Below, one piece after another: positions 49,651-58,774 of a stretch of 64,000 nucleotides of DNA (position 1 is the stretch's first letter; the number at the start of each line of letters is the position of its first letter). The stretch is from Kocuria subflava (GTDB lineage: Bacteria; Actinomycetota; Actinomycetes; Actinomycetales; Micrococcaceae): the NCBI RefSeq assembly GCF_012163155.1, contig NZ_JAAVUN010000012.1, positions 1-64,000 on the forward strand, given 5' to 3'. Both the position numbers and the translations under genes were made by a program. Below the pieces are notes generated by a model that worked only from the letters and a program-made list of their open reading frames with translations, made no database searches and was not told the origin of the DNA.

Positions 49651-50970
49651 GTGCGTCCTCTGACTTCTACAGCGGGTCCGTGGACCGCAATCTCCGGCCG
49701 GTGGCCGGAACTGCGGATCACGGACCCGCTTCCACTGCCCATGTTCCTGCGGATCATCGTGGGAATCCTGGTGGCAGGCGTGGCTGCCTTTGACGTGATT
49801 CGTCTGCTGACCACGGCCCATCCGGGCACCCAGGGAACGGACTCCACGCTGGTGGAGGTCCTGGCACTTGCCGGCGCTTCCTACCTGCCGCTGCTGGGCA
49901 CGCTGGTGGGTCCACGGTTTGGTGCCGTCACCCTGGCCTTTGCCTACGCTGCGGCCCTGCTGACCGAATCCGTGTTTGTCATGTTTGTCCCCGGGGTCAT
50001 GTGCACCCTGATCCTTGTCATGTGGTTGCGCTGGAGCGTGGGCATGACCGTGGTGGGCGCCCAGGTCCTTGCGGCCGTGAGCTTTGGCATCTTTGTCCGC
50101 GAACCCACCACCTGGTCAGAAGTCGTGGCCCTGATCCTGCTGATCTCCATGGCCGCAGCCCTGGGCGCCACCATCCGATTCTTCCGGTGCCGCAGCCTGC
50201 TCTCCGCCCGCAAAATTGCGCGCCTGGAGCATGAGGCCGGCCTGGTCCGTGCCGCCGAACGCCAAGACCTGGCACGGGAACTGCACGACCTTGTGGCCCA
50301 TGACGTCACTGCCACCGCCCTGCGCGCCAATGCCGGATTGCTCTCCCAGGACCAAAGTTTCCAACGCACTGCCTTGAAAGACATTGCAGACAGCGCCAGC
50401 GGAACCATTGCTGACCTGCGCCGTCTGGTGAACATCCTGCGGGAGGAGCCGGTGGGTATTTCGGCCACCCGGACGCCGCTGTCTGAAACCGCCCACGAAT
50501 CCACCACCTCCGGCAACCTTGCCCCTCCCACTCCCACCATGTCTGACGTGCTGCAACACAGCGTCCAGAGTCTGAAGGATTCGGGGTTCCGGGACATTCG
50601 CATCCAGGACGGCCCGGGATGGGAGTACCTGACCACCTCTGTGCGCAGCACGTGTCAGCGGGTGGTGCAGGAGGCCTGCACCAACATCATTCGCCACGGA
50701 GCCACGGATGGCCCGGTGTTCATTCGGGTGGAGATCCTTGCTCACGACGGCGCCCAGGGCCACGCGGAGGTGGAGGTCACCAACAAGTTGGCCCAGTCGC
50801 GGCGTCGGGAGAACACCACACCTGAAGCGGTGTTGAGCGCCGGGGGATTCGGGCTGCTGGGGCTGCGGGAACGGGTGTCCGTGTTCGGCGGCGAACTCAG
50901 CAGCGGCCCGCAGGCGGGACAGTGGATTGTTCGGGCGCGGCTGCCGCTGCAGGAGATCGATCTGCGCTGA
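49651..50970 (+). CDS. HisKA_3-type sensor histidine kinase with six membrane spans
   Basis: 439 residues. About six hydrophobic spans occupy residues 30-175 (FLRIIVGILVAGVAAFDV is the first), with no large extracellular domain, a layout typical of kinases that sense peptides or membrane signals. The dimerisation/phospho-acceptor domain has ERQDLARELHDLVAHDVT with His212. The ATPase domain has the N-box QEACTNIIRHG (about 346) and a GFGLLGLRERV G-box (about 412). Partner of the NarL-type regulator encoded divergently. The start is GTG 49,651, one base after the stop of the small peptide gene; with only a weak CCAGG before it, translation is probably coupled to the peptide. Hairpins follow downstream before the next gene. 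Confidence 0.92.
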   Translation: MRPLTSTAGPWTAISGRWPELRITDPLPLPMFLRIIVGILVAGVAAFDVIRLLTTAHPGTQGTDSTLVEVLALAGASYLPLLGTLVGPRFGAVTLAFAYAAALLTESVFVMFVPGVMCTLILVMWLRWSVGMTVVGAQVLAAVSFGIFVREPTTWSEVVALILLISMAAALGATIRFFRCRSLLSARKIARLEHEAGLVRAAERQDLARELHDLVAHDVTATALRANAGLLSQDQSFQRTALKDIADSASGTIADLRRLVNILREEPVGISATRTPLSETAHESTTSGNLAPPTPTMSDVLQHSVQSLKDSGFRDIRIQDGPGWEYLTTSVRSTCQRVVQEACTNIIRHGATDGPVFIRVEILAHDGAQGHAEVEVTNKLAQSRRRENTTPEAVLSAGGFGLLGLRERVSVFGGELSSGPQAGQWIVRARLPLQEIDLR

Positions 50971-51100
50971 ACCGCGCCGTTGTTCTCTGTGCGGACTCGC
51001 CCGGGCGACATGCAACGACAAGATCTGAAATATATCTCAACCGCATATTACCTCGCGGTAAGGTCGGAACAGAGCCGCGCTCCGCGCGGTGATTCCTGAT

Positions 51101-51123
51101 CCAGCAGCGTGCTGCGCTGCTGG
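51101..51123 (+). terminator. Hairpin between the kinase gene and the next gene
   Basis: CCAGCAGCG (51,101-51,109) pairs perfectly with CGCTGCTGG (51,115-51,123) around a 5-base loop. It is 130 bases after the kinase stop and 35 bases before the next start, so it could be a terminator or a structure in the leader of the following gene. Confidence 0.4.
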
Positions 51124-51157
51124 CACACCGACCGTATCCGTTTGAGGTGATGGCGCC

Positions 51158-51826
51158 ATGAAGCGTGACCCCGCTGCAGGACACGCCGCCCTTCAGTTCA
51201 AAGTCCAGGATTCCCGCGGCCAGAACCTCCTGCTGAACCGGGACATCCTGCGGCGGACCTACGGAGCCATCAAGGCCATCGGTCAGTACTTCTACCGCCA
51301 CGCCAACGGTTCGCCGGACACCACCCCGGATGCCGAAGGGTTGCTGTCCATCTCCTTCACGGAGAGCCAGGACGGCTTGGTCACCTTCATTGCTGACCAG
51401 CGCCCCGCCCCGCCCGTGGTTCGACGACGACGCCTCAGTGATCTCTGGCGTCATGTGCCCACCAATGGTGAAGCCAACCGGGCCCAAACTGCCCTGCAGA
51501 ACACCATGCTGCTCATCAAGGCTGCAGCTTTCTCCCTGGAGGTCGGCGGTACCACCACGCACGCAGCCGGTCACGGGAATCTGGTGGATCTTGTTTCCAC
51601 CACGGACTCCCAGCGCCTGCGCCTACCGGTCCAGGTGGTTCATGGTTTGATGGATGCCGCCGTTCAGGCCCATCTGAGGGAGTTGTGGTCGGCGGTCAGT
51701 GAGGAGGGTGTGGGATCCATTGTGGTGGGCTCTGACCCGCACACACCTGAGTCCCGCAATGAATGTGTCATCCCGGCCACGGACGTGTTTGTGGAGTTCC
51801 AGGCAGGTGGCGACCTCCTCCGGTGA
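51158..51826 (+). CDS. Uncharacterised protein, paralogue of the convergent neighbour
   Basis: 222 residues, family not recognised. There is no signal peptide or membrane span. The middle is basic (VVRRRRLSDLWRH). It aligns along its length with the protein encoded at 51,876-52,673: ILRRTYGAIKAIGQYFYR against VLEATYGGMLQVLRHVSYSV, LVTFIADQRPAPPVVR against LVDLRVVDQRPAWVRM, and GSIVVGSDPHTPESRNECVIP against KALVIVRDPLESKQRDEVVIP. The pair stand tail to tail, 49 bases apart. The Asp-Pro and DQRP motifs shared by both are candidate functional residues. A 187-base spacer with two hairpins separates it from the kinase gene. Confidence 0.75.
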   Translation: MKRDPAAGHAALQFKVQDSRGQNLLLNRDILRRTYGAIKAIGQYFYRHANGSPDTTPDAEGLLSISFTESQDGLVTFIADQRPAPPVVRRRRLSDLWRHVPTNGEANRAQTALQNTMLLIKAAAFSLEVGGTTTHAAGHGNLVDLVSTTDSQRLRLPVQVVHGLMDAAVQAHLRELWSAVSEEGVGSIVVGSDPHTPESRNECVIPATDVFVEFQAGGDLLR

Positions 51827-51875
51827 GCTACCCGGTTGACCCACCCCCGTGAGCACCCCACCATGCCCATGGTTC

Positions 51876-52673
51876 TCAGGCGCTGGGATCCAGCCCGGAG
51901 ATGCCGGTGGGGAAGTCCTGACGGCGTTCATGACGAGTCAGCACAGAACTCAGCGGAGCATCCTGCGCCTGCACCTTGCCTGCCAAGGAGTGGTAAGTCT
52001 CATGGATGATCTTCCGGTGGAAGGTCTCTGACAGCGGAATCACCACCTCATCCCGTTGCTTGGATTCCAACGGGTCGCGGACAATCACCAGGGCCTTGAC
52101 CTCCGGCAACAGCAGAACAGACATCATGCCGGTGAGTGCATCCACCAGGGCGGGGTTGTTCTCAAAAATGCCCATCATCACCAGCGGCACCCGATAAGTG
52201 CGGCGGTTGTCCAGCATCAAGGTGCCAAAGCCCTCCTGGTCACCGGCGGCACTGATCTTGATGTCCTCCGCCATGGTGATGGGTGGGACCAACTGCACGG
52301 TGGTGGACATCAGCTCCGCAACCCACCGCAACAGCACCCGGTACCGTTCGCGGCACGCCGCGGATTTGGGATTGACCATGCGAACCCAGGCCGGGCGCTG
52401 ATCCACCACGCGCAGGTCCACCAGGTAGTGACCCGGCTGCTGTTGCGAATAGTGCAGCTGGAAATCTGGTAGCTCCTTGGGGTACCCGTGAGAGCGGGCC
52501 ACGGAGTAGCTGACGTGGCGCAGCACCTGCAGCATTCCGCCGTAGGTGGCCTCCAGAACGTGGCCAGGGGGATCGAATCCGTCAGTTTCACTTTCCAGAC
52601 GCACCTCACCCAGCACCTGAGCCAGGATGGAACCACCCGGCACCTGCTGGGGCCCCTTCTTGTCCGCGGCCAC
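51876..52673 (-). CDS. Uncharacterised protein, paralogue of the convergent neighbour
   Basis: 265 residues, probably cytoplasmic, family not recognised. It shares the DQRP, IVxxDP...EVVIPL and TYG motifs with the convergent gene at 51,158 and has an extra N-terminal ~30 residues and a C-terminal ~45-residue tail. The central part has YRVLLRWVAELMSTTVQLVPP and RVPLVMMGIFENNPALVDAL. The start is a GTG at 52,673 with AGGTGA just upstream, possibly too close; no better start is seen. The 143 bases upstream separate it from the kinase-like gene cluster on the same strand. Nothing suggests an enzymatic role; a regulatory or scaffold protein is possible. Confidence 0.75.
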   Translation of the reverse strand: MAADKKGPQQVPGGSILAQVLGEVRLESETDGFDPPGHVLEATYGGMLQVLRHVSYSVARSHGYPKELPDFQLHYSQQQPGHYLVDLRVVDQRPAWVRMVNPKSAACRERYRVLLRWVAELMSTTVQLVPPITMAEDIKISAAGDQEGFGTLMLDNRRTYRVPLVMMGIFENNPALVDALTGMMSVLLLPEVKALVIVRDPLESKQRDEVVIPLSETFHRKIIHETYHSLAGKVQAQDAPLSSVLTRHERRQDFPTGISGLDPSA

Positions 52674-52816
52674 CTGTCACCTGCCCTCTCAACGGCACGA
52701 CTGCCCACCACTGAGCATTTGTGGGGAGCATCCTGTATGAATCACCAAGATTGTACGTACCCTGGCGGACAGTTGCATTCTTATGACTGGACCCGCGTGG
52801 GGCGCCGTTGTCAGGA

Positions 52817-54511
52817 TCAGCGGGAGGTGCTGCGGCGTCGTGCCCTGAGCCCGGAGACCAGTCGACGCGTGCGCGGAGCTGCCGTGGAAACGGCCAGGTA
52901 ACCGGACAGTGCCCCCACCATGCCCGTACCACCCACCAGAATGGGCAGCCGCAGCTTGGAGAACCGCTCCGCATCTGATGCCACCACGTGGGACATCCCG
53001 TTGATGGTGGCGGCTATCACCGCTCCGGCAATCAGTTGGTGGCCGATCTTCTCCGTCTGGTTCAGCAGCGGTTGGAGTTCATCACCGCGCAGGTGAACGT
53101 CAAAGCCACCGTGTTCCAGGACGGCCAGCACCCGCCGCATGGCTTCCGGGGCTTCCGCGCCCATCTGCACGGCATCCTGAACCAGGTCCCGCACACGCCC
53201 CACCAGTGCCTCCGGGGAGAGGCGTTTGAGCACCAAACGCTGCGCGTAGGGCTGCATCACGGAGACCAGGTCAAAATCCGGATCCAGGCCGGTGCCAATG
53301 GCCTGTGCCGTCAGCACCATGCGCAGGAACAGCGCCGACTGGCGCGGCAGACGCAGCCGGTGGCGGCGCAATGTGGACACCAGATCACCCATCAGGGACC
53401 CGATCCGGACCTCAGACAGCGGCCGGTTGGCGTAACGCCGCCCCATGGCCTCAATGTCCCGCTCCAGCTTGGCACGGTCCAGGTCCTGACCGGAGGTGTC
53501 CGTCAGGGCCAACATGCCACTGGTGGCACGGCGGACGTTACCCTGGACCACCCCCATCATCAAGGTCACCAAGGAATCGCGGAACTCCTCAGACAGGGTC
53601 CCCACCATGCCAAAGTCGATCATGGCGATCGAGCCATCTGGTTGGACAAACAAGTTGCCCGGGTGCGGATCCGCGTGGAAGAACCCGTCCTCAAAGATCA
53701 TCTTGCACAGGGCATCCGTGGCGGTGACGGCAAGTTCGTGACGGTCCAGGCCTGCGGCATCCAAGGCCTGGTTGTCACTGATCTTCATTCCACTCATGCG
53801 TGAAATCGTCAGGATCCGGGTGGTGGTGGCCTCCCAGAACACCTCCGGAATGATGATCGCGGGGTGAGCCGCAAAGTTCTCCCGCATGCGCTCCGTGTTG
53901 CGGGCCTCTGTCAGGTAGTCCATCTCATCCCGCATGGAGGAGGCGAACTCGTCCACCAGGCCAATCAGGTCCTGGTACTGCACACCCGGCCAGTACCGGG
54001 TCAGAAGCACCGCCAACTCCCGCAGGATCTCCAGGTCCCGGTTGACCTCATCCACAATGTCCGGTCGGCGGATCTTGACCACCACGTCCTGACCCCGCAG
54101 ACGTGCCGCGTGGGCCTGGCCGATGGACCCTGTGGCCAGCGGAACGGGGTCAATGTGCTGGAGGATCTCCTCCGCACCCGTTTCCGGTTGCTCGCTCAGC
54201 ATCTCCCGCACCACCTGCGGTGGAATGGGAGGGGATGAGTCCTGAAGGCGCGCCAATTCTTGTGCGTAGGCCTGGGGCAGAAGATCCGGGCGGGTGGAGG
54301 CCAGCTGGCCCAACTTCACAAATGTTGGACCCAACTCCTCCAAGGCCAGGCGTAGGTGCTCCGGTTGTGGCTGCACCTTGTCCGGATCAATCAGCCGGAC
54401 TTTGCCAAGGTAGGAGCGCCACTCAGATTTGAGCCCGCCCAGGGCGAAACCAAAGCCGTGCTTGGAGAGCACTTCAAGGATCTGAAGGAGTCTTTCGCGC
54501 CGGGAGATCAT
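52817..54511 (-). CDS. ABC1/AarF/UbiB-family atypical kinase
   Basis: 564 residues. The family's signature KxGQ motif is seen as FVKLGQLASTRPDLLP (about 65-80), followed by GSIGQAHAA in place of a normal glycine loop (about 128), VVVKIRRP with the ATP-binding Lys, a DEMDYLTEARN segment, FFHADPHPGNLFV as catalytic loop and MIDFGMVG as the metal-binding DFG equivalent. Two C-terminal hydrophobic stretches (about 500-545) suggest membrane anchoring. UbiB-type proteins assist quinone or isoprenoid lipid metabolism through ATPase activity. The start ATG overlaps the stop of the upstream gene by four bases, so it is co-translated with the HIRAN-like membrane protein. Confidence 0.9.
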   Translation of the reverse strand: MISRRERLLQILEVLSKHGFGFALGGLKSEWRSYLGKVRLIDPDKVQPQPEHLRLALEELGPTFVKLGQLASTRPDLLPQAYAQELARLQDSSPPIPPQVVREMLSEQPETGAEEILQHIDPVPLATGSIGQAHAARLRGQDVVVKIRRPDIVDEVNRDLEILRELAVLLTRYWPGVQYQDLIGLVDEFASSMRDEMDYLTEARNTERMRENFAAHPAIIIPEVFWEATTTRILTISRMSGMKISDNQALDAAGLDRHELAVTATDALCKMIFEDGFFHADPHPGNLFVQPDGSIAMIDFGMVGTLSEEFRDSLVTLMMGVVQGNVRRATSGMLALTDTSGQDLDRAKLERDIEAMGRRYANRPLSEVRIGSLMGDLVSTLRRHRLRLPRQSALFLRMVLTAQAIGTGLDPDFDLVSVMQPYAQRLVLKRLSPEALVGRVRDLVQDAVQMGAEAPEAMRRVLAVLEHGGFDVHLRGDELQPLLNQTEKIGHQLIAGAVIAATINGMSHVVASDAERFSKLRLPILVGGTGMVGALSGYLAVSTAAPRTRRLVSGLRARRRSTSR

Positions 54512-55779
54512 CCGTTGGGGGTCATCGTCTCTGCCGAGGGTTGGTCATCTGTACCGCGTGCCGACTGTGCGGAACCGCTGGAACGCAGCGGACCGAACAG
54601 GGACCGCAAGTACAGTGCCATGCCTCCGGTGGCAGCGGCAACAATCACAGCAAGCGCACTGACCAACGGCTCGCGGCCCAGCATCAACAGAGCCACCAGC
54701 AGGAGCACAACGGTCACACCGGCAAGGACCATGGCCGTCACGCGGCTGCTCTGGGTCCAGGTGGCCGCCGCGTGGTTGCCGGCTGCGGCGTCGCTGCCCG
54801 CGGCTGTGGAGGCTGCGGTGGACGTTGAGGTGGAGCCAGAACCACGGAAGGAACGGAAACGGCCCGTCCCGTTGGAAGCAGGTGCGGCACCGGCGGCAGA
54901 CATTCCCCTGCGCCATTTCTTGGCGTTCTTGCCGCGTTCAGCCTCCGTGGGCACGTAGGCGTTGGGGACCTCATAGGAGTCGGACTCAGGTACCAATTCC
55001 TCACCCAAGCGGGGGAGTTCCTGGTACCAGTCGGCCTCGATCGCTTCCGGCCGAGCGGCCTGGACCGTCAGGGAGACCTCAAAGGCTGAGCCCCGGATGG
55101 TGCCCCACACAGCCGTGAGCAGATCATGTTCAAAGGCATGGCGGATGACCGGAATGAACTGTTCGGACAGCTGCGTGGAGAGCCGGCCCACCACCTGGCG
55201 CTCATGTAGGACCTCCACAATGTCCACGTGCTCCCCGTGGGCCGTGCGTACCTGGTTGACCTCCAGGGTCAGGAACAGGCGGGCTTCCCCGGACTTGGGC
55301 AGGATCGAGTGCAGGTAGGCGGCGTGGTCTTGTTCATCCAGTACTTTGATGGACGGCCCCTGCGGCAACACCGTGGAACGCTGCGGGGGAGAGTTCACGG
55401 GAAACAGCAGATCCGGCGGGGAGAGCTGGATCCGGGCGGTGGCATCCACCTCATCCGTGCCGTCAGCATCCACCAAAGAGGCCTTGATGATCACCGGCGC
55501 GGTGGGGCTCAGACCGGAGGCCACCACGCGGGTCACCGCCGGCCAGTAGCGGGCGGCGTCGTCCTTGGCCAGGTGACCCACCTGATGCCGGCCCACCCGC
55601 ACGGCAATGGTCTGGGAGTCAAAGGGGTTGTCCGGTTCAGGCACGAGTTCAGCGGTACCGGCGTAGGTTTCCACGGTGTTGTGGGACAGGGCACCGAACA
55701 CGCGCAAGATCTCAGCGTCATAGAAGTTCTCCGTGACAATTTCCAGAGAACCGCGGTCGTTGAGTGCGTAGGTGGTCAT
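54508..55779 (-). CDS. HIRAN-like membrane protein
   Basis: 423 residues. The N-terminal part (about 30-95) reads LVPEPDNPFDSQTIAVRVG...QVGHLAKDDAARY, which matches the pattern of HIRAN domains (nucleic-acid end binding or damage sensing in other proteins). A second, weaker domain of similar outline spans about 170-265 (LFLTLEVNQVRT...VVGRLSTQLSEQF). A Ser/Thr/Ala-rich linker with short repeats (about 310-345) leads to two membrane spans (about 352-395). The start is well supported by AAAGGGAG just upstream of the ATG. Coupled by overlap to the UbiB-type kinase. Why a HIRAN-like fold would sit on a membrane protein is unclear; the domain call is by motif only. Confidence 0.7.
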   Translation of the reverse strand: MTTYALNDRGSLEIVTENFYDAEILRVFGALSHNTVETYAGTAELVPEPDNPFDSQTIAVRVGRHQVGHLAKDDAARYWPAVTRVVASGLSPTAPVIIKASLVDADGTDEVDATARIQLSPPDLLFPVNSPPQRSTVLPQGPSIKVLDEQDHAAYLHSILPKSGEARLFLTLEVNQVRTAHGEHVDIVEVLHERQVVGRLSTQLSEQFIPVIRHAFEHDLLTAVWGTIRGSAFEVSLTVQAARPEAIEADWYQELPRLGEELVPESDSYEVPNAYVPTEAERGKNAKKWRRGMSAAGAAPASNGTGRFRSFRGSGSTSTSTAASTAAGSDAAAGNHAAATWTQSSRVTAMVLAGVTVVLLLVALLMLGREPLVSALAVIVAAATGGMALYLRSLFGPLRSSGSAQSARGTDDQPSAETMTPNG

Positions 55780-55958
55780 GGTCTCCCTTTTGCCGGAGGG
55801 CCCTGGTGCCAGGGGGTGGGGAAGCGTGGCTTGCCGGTCAACCTAGTCACGCGAGCATCCGGGTCACCGGACGCGCAACAGTCTTTCACGAATCCATGCG
55901 TCTGGGGCGGATTGTTGCATGAGCCAAACATGACTACAGATGGTGATTCCGGCGGGGT

Positions 55959-58589
55959 TCACGGGGTTGAACGGGCTTGAATCCGCAGCCGGATCAACCG
56001 TTCATCGCGTTGTTCCGTCAGCACCCGGCGCAAGGCCGCCGGCGCCTGCGGGTGGGTGTCCAGCCACTGCTGAGTTTGGCTCAACAACGAATCTGATTCC
56101 GCAGAATCACCCGGCTCCAGGTCACAGGTGCTGGGATAGAGCCCGGCCACCACACGCGTGGCCATGCCCAGGGAGCGGGTCTCCCACTGCTGCATCAGCA
56201 TGGCAAAGTAGGCGTCCCGGTACGGGGTGATCAGGTGGTCATCCGCCAACTGGAAACCTGCGGCTGTGGCGCTGAGCAAGTCATTGGACAGGTCCCCACC
56301 CAGCATCTGCTCCCAGGCAGCGTCCTTGGCCCATCGGGTGGGCCGGGCCGCTTGGGTCCTGGCATGCCCGATCTGACTCACCCGGGAACCATCACGTTCC
56401 AGCTCCTCCCGGACCCAGGAGTCCACGGCATGGTTGGAGGCCACCAGACCAGTCATCCACCGCCACCGCAAGGACGGCCCCAGAATCAACCCCTCCAGGG
56501 TTTGCCTGCCGGTGAGCAGATCCCGCAGCCACGCGGCAGGTCCCGGGTCCCTGTCCACCAGGCGCCCCAGGATCCGCGCCAGTGCCGTCTGCCGGTCCGA
56601 ACCCGGCTGTGCTGCTTTCAGGTGATGGACCACCGCGTTGGTGAGCACCCGCCGTTGATCTTCACGACGCCGCACGGGAACGTAGTCCTCCACCGTCTCC
56701 ACGGCGCGTTCCAGGATGGTTTCAAACACCACGGACTCGGTTTCTGCAAACACGTGACGGGTGACAGCCCCCAGGAAATCCGCGGGGTCCAGCTGGGCAC
56801 GGCGCAGCATGGACCACAGGTGGGACCAGGCCACGGATCGCGCCATGGGATTCGGCAACGCACCCAGATCCTCCATCAGCCGCTGGGTGGTGGCGGTGTC
56901 CAGATTCACGTGGGAGAAGTCGAGGTCGTCGTCGTTGACCAGGACCAGGGGAGTCCCTGAGCCGGCTGCGGGCGGGAAGGGGACCACCACTGCGGTGCCT
57001 GGTGTGAGATCTGCCGGGAGGTCCACGGGAATTTGATGCGTACGTTCCAGGCCGTACGCATCCGAACCGGGCTGGTACAGACCAACGGCCAGGTGGTGAG
57101 CTCTCTGTGAAGTAGGGTCCGGCACGGTGCCCTGCGGGGTCAAGTGAAGCTCCGACCTGTGGACCTCAGCATCCATGACCGTGGTGCCCAGCGTGCCCAA
57201 CCAGTCCCGGGCCCAAGCGGCCGTGTCCCTGGAGGATGCCTCCTCCAAAGCCGCCAAGAAATCCTGCAGGTCCGCCGAGCCCCACGCACGGCGGCGGAAG
57301 TAGACGCGGCACGCAGCCATGAATTCCTCCACACCAACGTAGGCCACCAACTGCTTCAGTGTGGCAGCCCCCTTGGCGTAGGTGATGCCGTCAAAATTCT
57401 GGCGGGCGGCCGCCACATCCGGGACGTCGGCCACAATCGGGTGCGTGGTGCTCAAACTGTCCTGTCGGTAGGCCCACCCCTTGCGCCGCACGGCAAACCC
57501 GGCCCAGGCATTCCTGAACTCCGTGGCCTCCGCGCTGGCGTAGGCGCCCATGAACTCCGCAAAGGACTCCTTGAGCCACAGGTCCTCCCACCAGCGGATG
57601 GTCACAAGATCGCCAAAGTACATGTGCGCCATTTCGTGCAGCACCGTGTTGGCCCGCCCCGCCCGTTGCTGGTGGGTGGGTCCGTCCGGGAACAGGTAGT
57701 CCTCCGTGAGGGTGACCATCCCGGGGTTCTCCATGGCACCCAGGTTGTACTCGGGCACAAAGGCCTGCTCATAGGAGTCGAACGGGAAGGGCAGGTCAAA
57801 GAGTTCGGTGAAGAAATCCAACCCCGTGCGGGTCAGGTCAAACAGTTCTTCTGCCGGGAGGTACTGCGCCATGGAGGCACGGCACCACAGGGTCAGGGGA
57901 AGCTGCTGGGGTCGGTGTGCGTACTTGCTGCTCCAGGTGCTGTCCACTCGGTGATACGGGCCAGCCAACACAGTGGTCAGATAGCTGGGGATGGAGGCGG
58001 TGGGGGCGAACTCGTGCCGGATCCCTGCCTGGGTTTCTCCGGTCACCGGCTGGCGCACCGGCTGGCCAACGGGCAGGGCGTTGGAGGACACGGACCACCC
58101 TTCCGGTGCCAGGACCGTCGACGTCCAGGCCGTGCGCAGATCCGGTTGGTCAAAACAGGGAACCACTCGCCGGGCGTCCGTGGGCTCGTACTGGGTGTAG
58201 AGGTAGGTCTGCCCATCCTCCGGATCCACGTAACGGTGCAAGCCTTCACCTGATCGGGAGTAGTACCCGGCACCTTCCACCACCACCCGGTTGGTGGCTT
58301 GCAGCCCGTGCAGTTCAATCCGGCCGTCACTGACAACCTCGCTCAACTCAGTGCGGCCCAAGGCCACCCCGTTGATCTCCACGGCGTGGACGTCCCCGAT
58401 GAAGTCAAGGAACGTGCTGGTGGTGGGGGCGTCGTCGTTTAAGCTGAAGTCCCAGGTGACGTGGACGCCAAAGGTGCGCTGGTGCTGGTCACAGGCGCCT
58501 GTCAGGTCCAGTTCCACGTCCGCGGCGTTCAGCGTCAGGGCAGCAGTTCGGGCAGCAGCATCCACACGGGTCAGATCATGGTGAGACAC
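55959..58589 (-). CDS. pepN: Aminopeptidase N (M1 family)
   Basis: 876 residues, the usual length. A cytosolic zinc metallopeptidase that removes N-terminal residues from peptides. The M1 signatures are clear: GAMENPG exopeptidase motif, HEMAHMYFGD zinc site (HExxH, about 316-320) followed 18 residues on by KESFAEFMG with the third zinc ligand Glu, and the catalytic Tyr region. The N-terminal beta-sandwich (about 15-210) and a long helical C-terminal domain (about 530-870) complete the fold. The gene is monocistronic and divergent from the ATP-grasp cassette, sharing a 185-base upstream region. Confidence 0.96.
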   Translation of the reverse strand: MSHHDLTRVDAAARTAALTLNAADVELDLTGACDQHQRTFGVHVTWDFSLNDDAPTTSTFLDFIGDVHAVEINGVALGRTELSEVVSDGRIELHGLQATNRVVVEGAGYYSRSGEGLHRYVDPEDGQTYLYTQYEPTDARRVVPCFDQPDLRTAWTSTVLAPEGWSVSSNALPVGQPVRQPVTGETQAGIRHEFAPTASIPSYLTTVLAGPYHRVDSTWSSKYAHRPQQLPLTLWCRASMAQYLPAEELFDLTRTGLDFFTELFDLPFPFDSYEQAFVPEYNLGAMENPGMVTLTEDYLFPDGPTHQQRAGRANTVLHEMAHMYFGDLVTIRWWEDLWLKESFAEFMGAYASAEATEFRNAWAGFAVRRKGWAYRQDSLSTTHPIVADVPDVAAARQNFDGITYAKGAATLKQLVAYVGVEEFMAACRVYFRRRAWGSADLQDFLAALEEASSRDTAAWARDWLGTLGTTVMDAEVHRSELHLTPQGTVPDPTSQRAHHLAVGLYQPGSDAYGLERTHQIPVDLPADLTPGTAVVVPFPPAAGSGTPLVLVNDDDLDFSHVNLDTATTQRLMEDLGALPNPMARSVAWSHLWSMLRRAQLDPADFLGAVTRHVFAETESVVFETILERAVETVEDYVPVRRREDQRRVLTNAVVHHLKAAQPGSDRQTALARILGRLVDRDPGPAAWLRDLLTGRQTLEGLILGPSLRWRWMTGLVASNHAVDSWVREELERDGSRVSQIGHARTQAARPTRWAKDAAWEQMLGGDLSNDLLSATAAGFQLADDHLITPYRDAYFAMLMQQWETRSLGMATRVVAGLYPSTCDLEPGDSAESDSLLSQTQQWLDTHPQAPAALRRVLTEQRDERLIRLRIQARSTP

Positions 58590-58774
58590 ACCACTATCCT
58601 ATGGACACGGGAGGTCAGCAGCAGATTGTCTGTGGCGCTGCGTCACCTCCCTGCAACACGTCTGTGCCAGGATGCTCCGGGTCCAGGCCCGCACCACGTG
58701 ATCTGCGCATGTGTGGATCGCACCCCGCACGGGGGTTGAGAGTTTCAAGGACTGAAGGGACGTGATCCACCACC

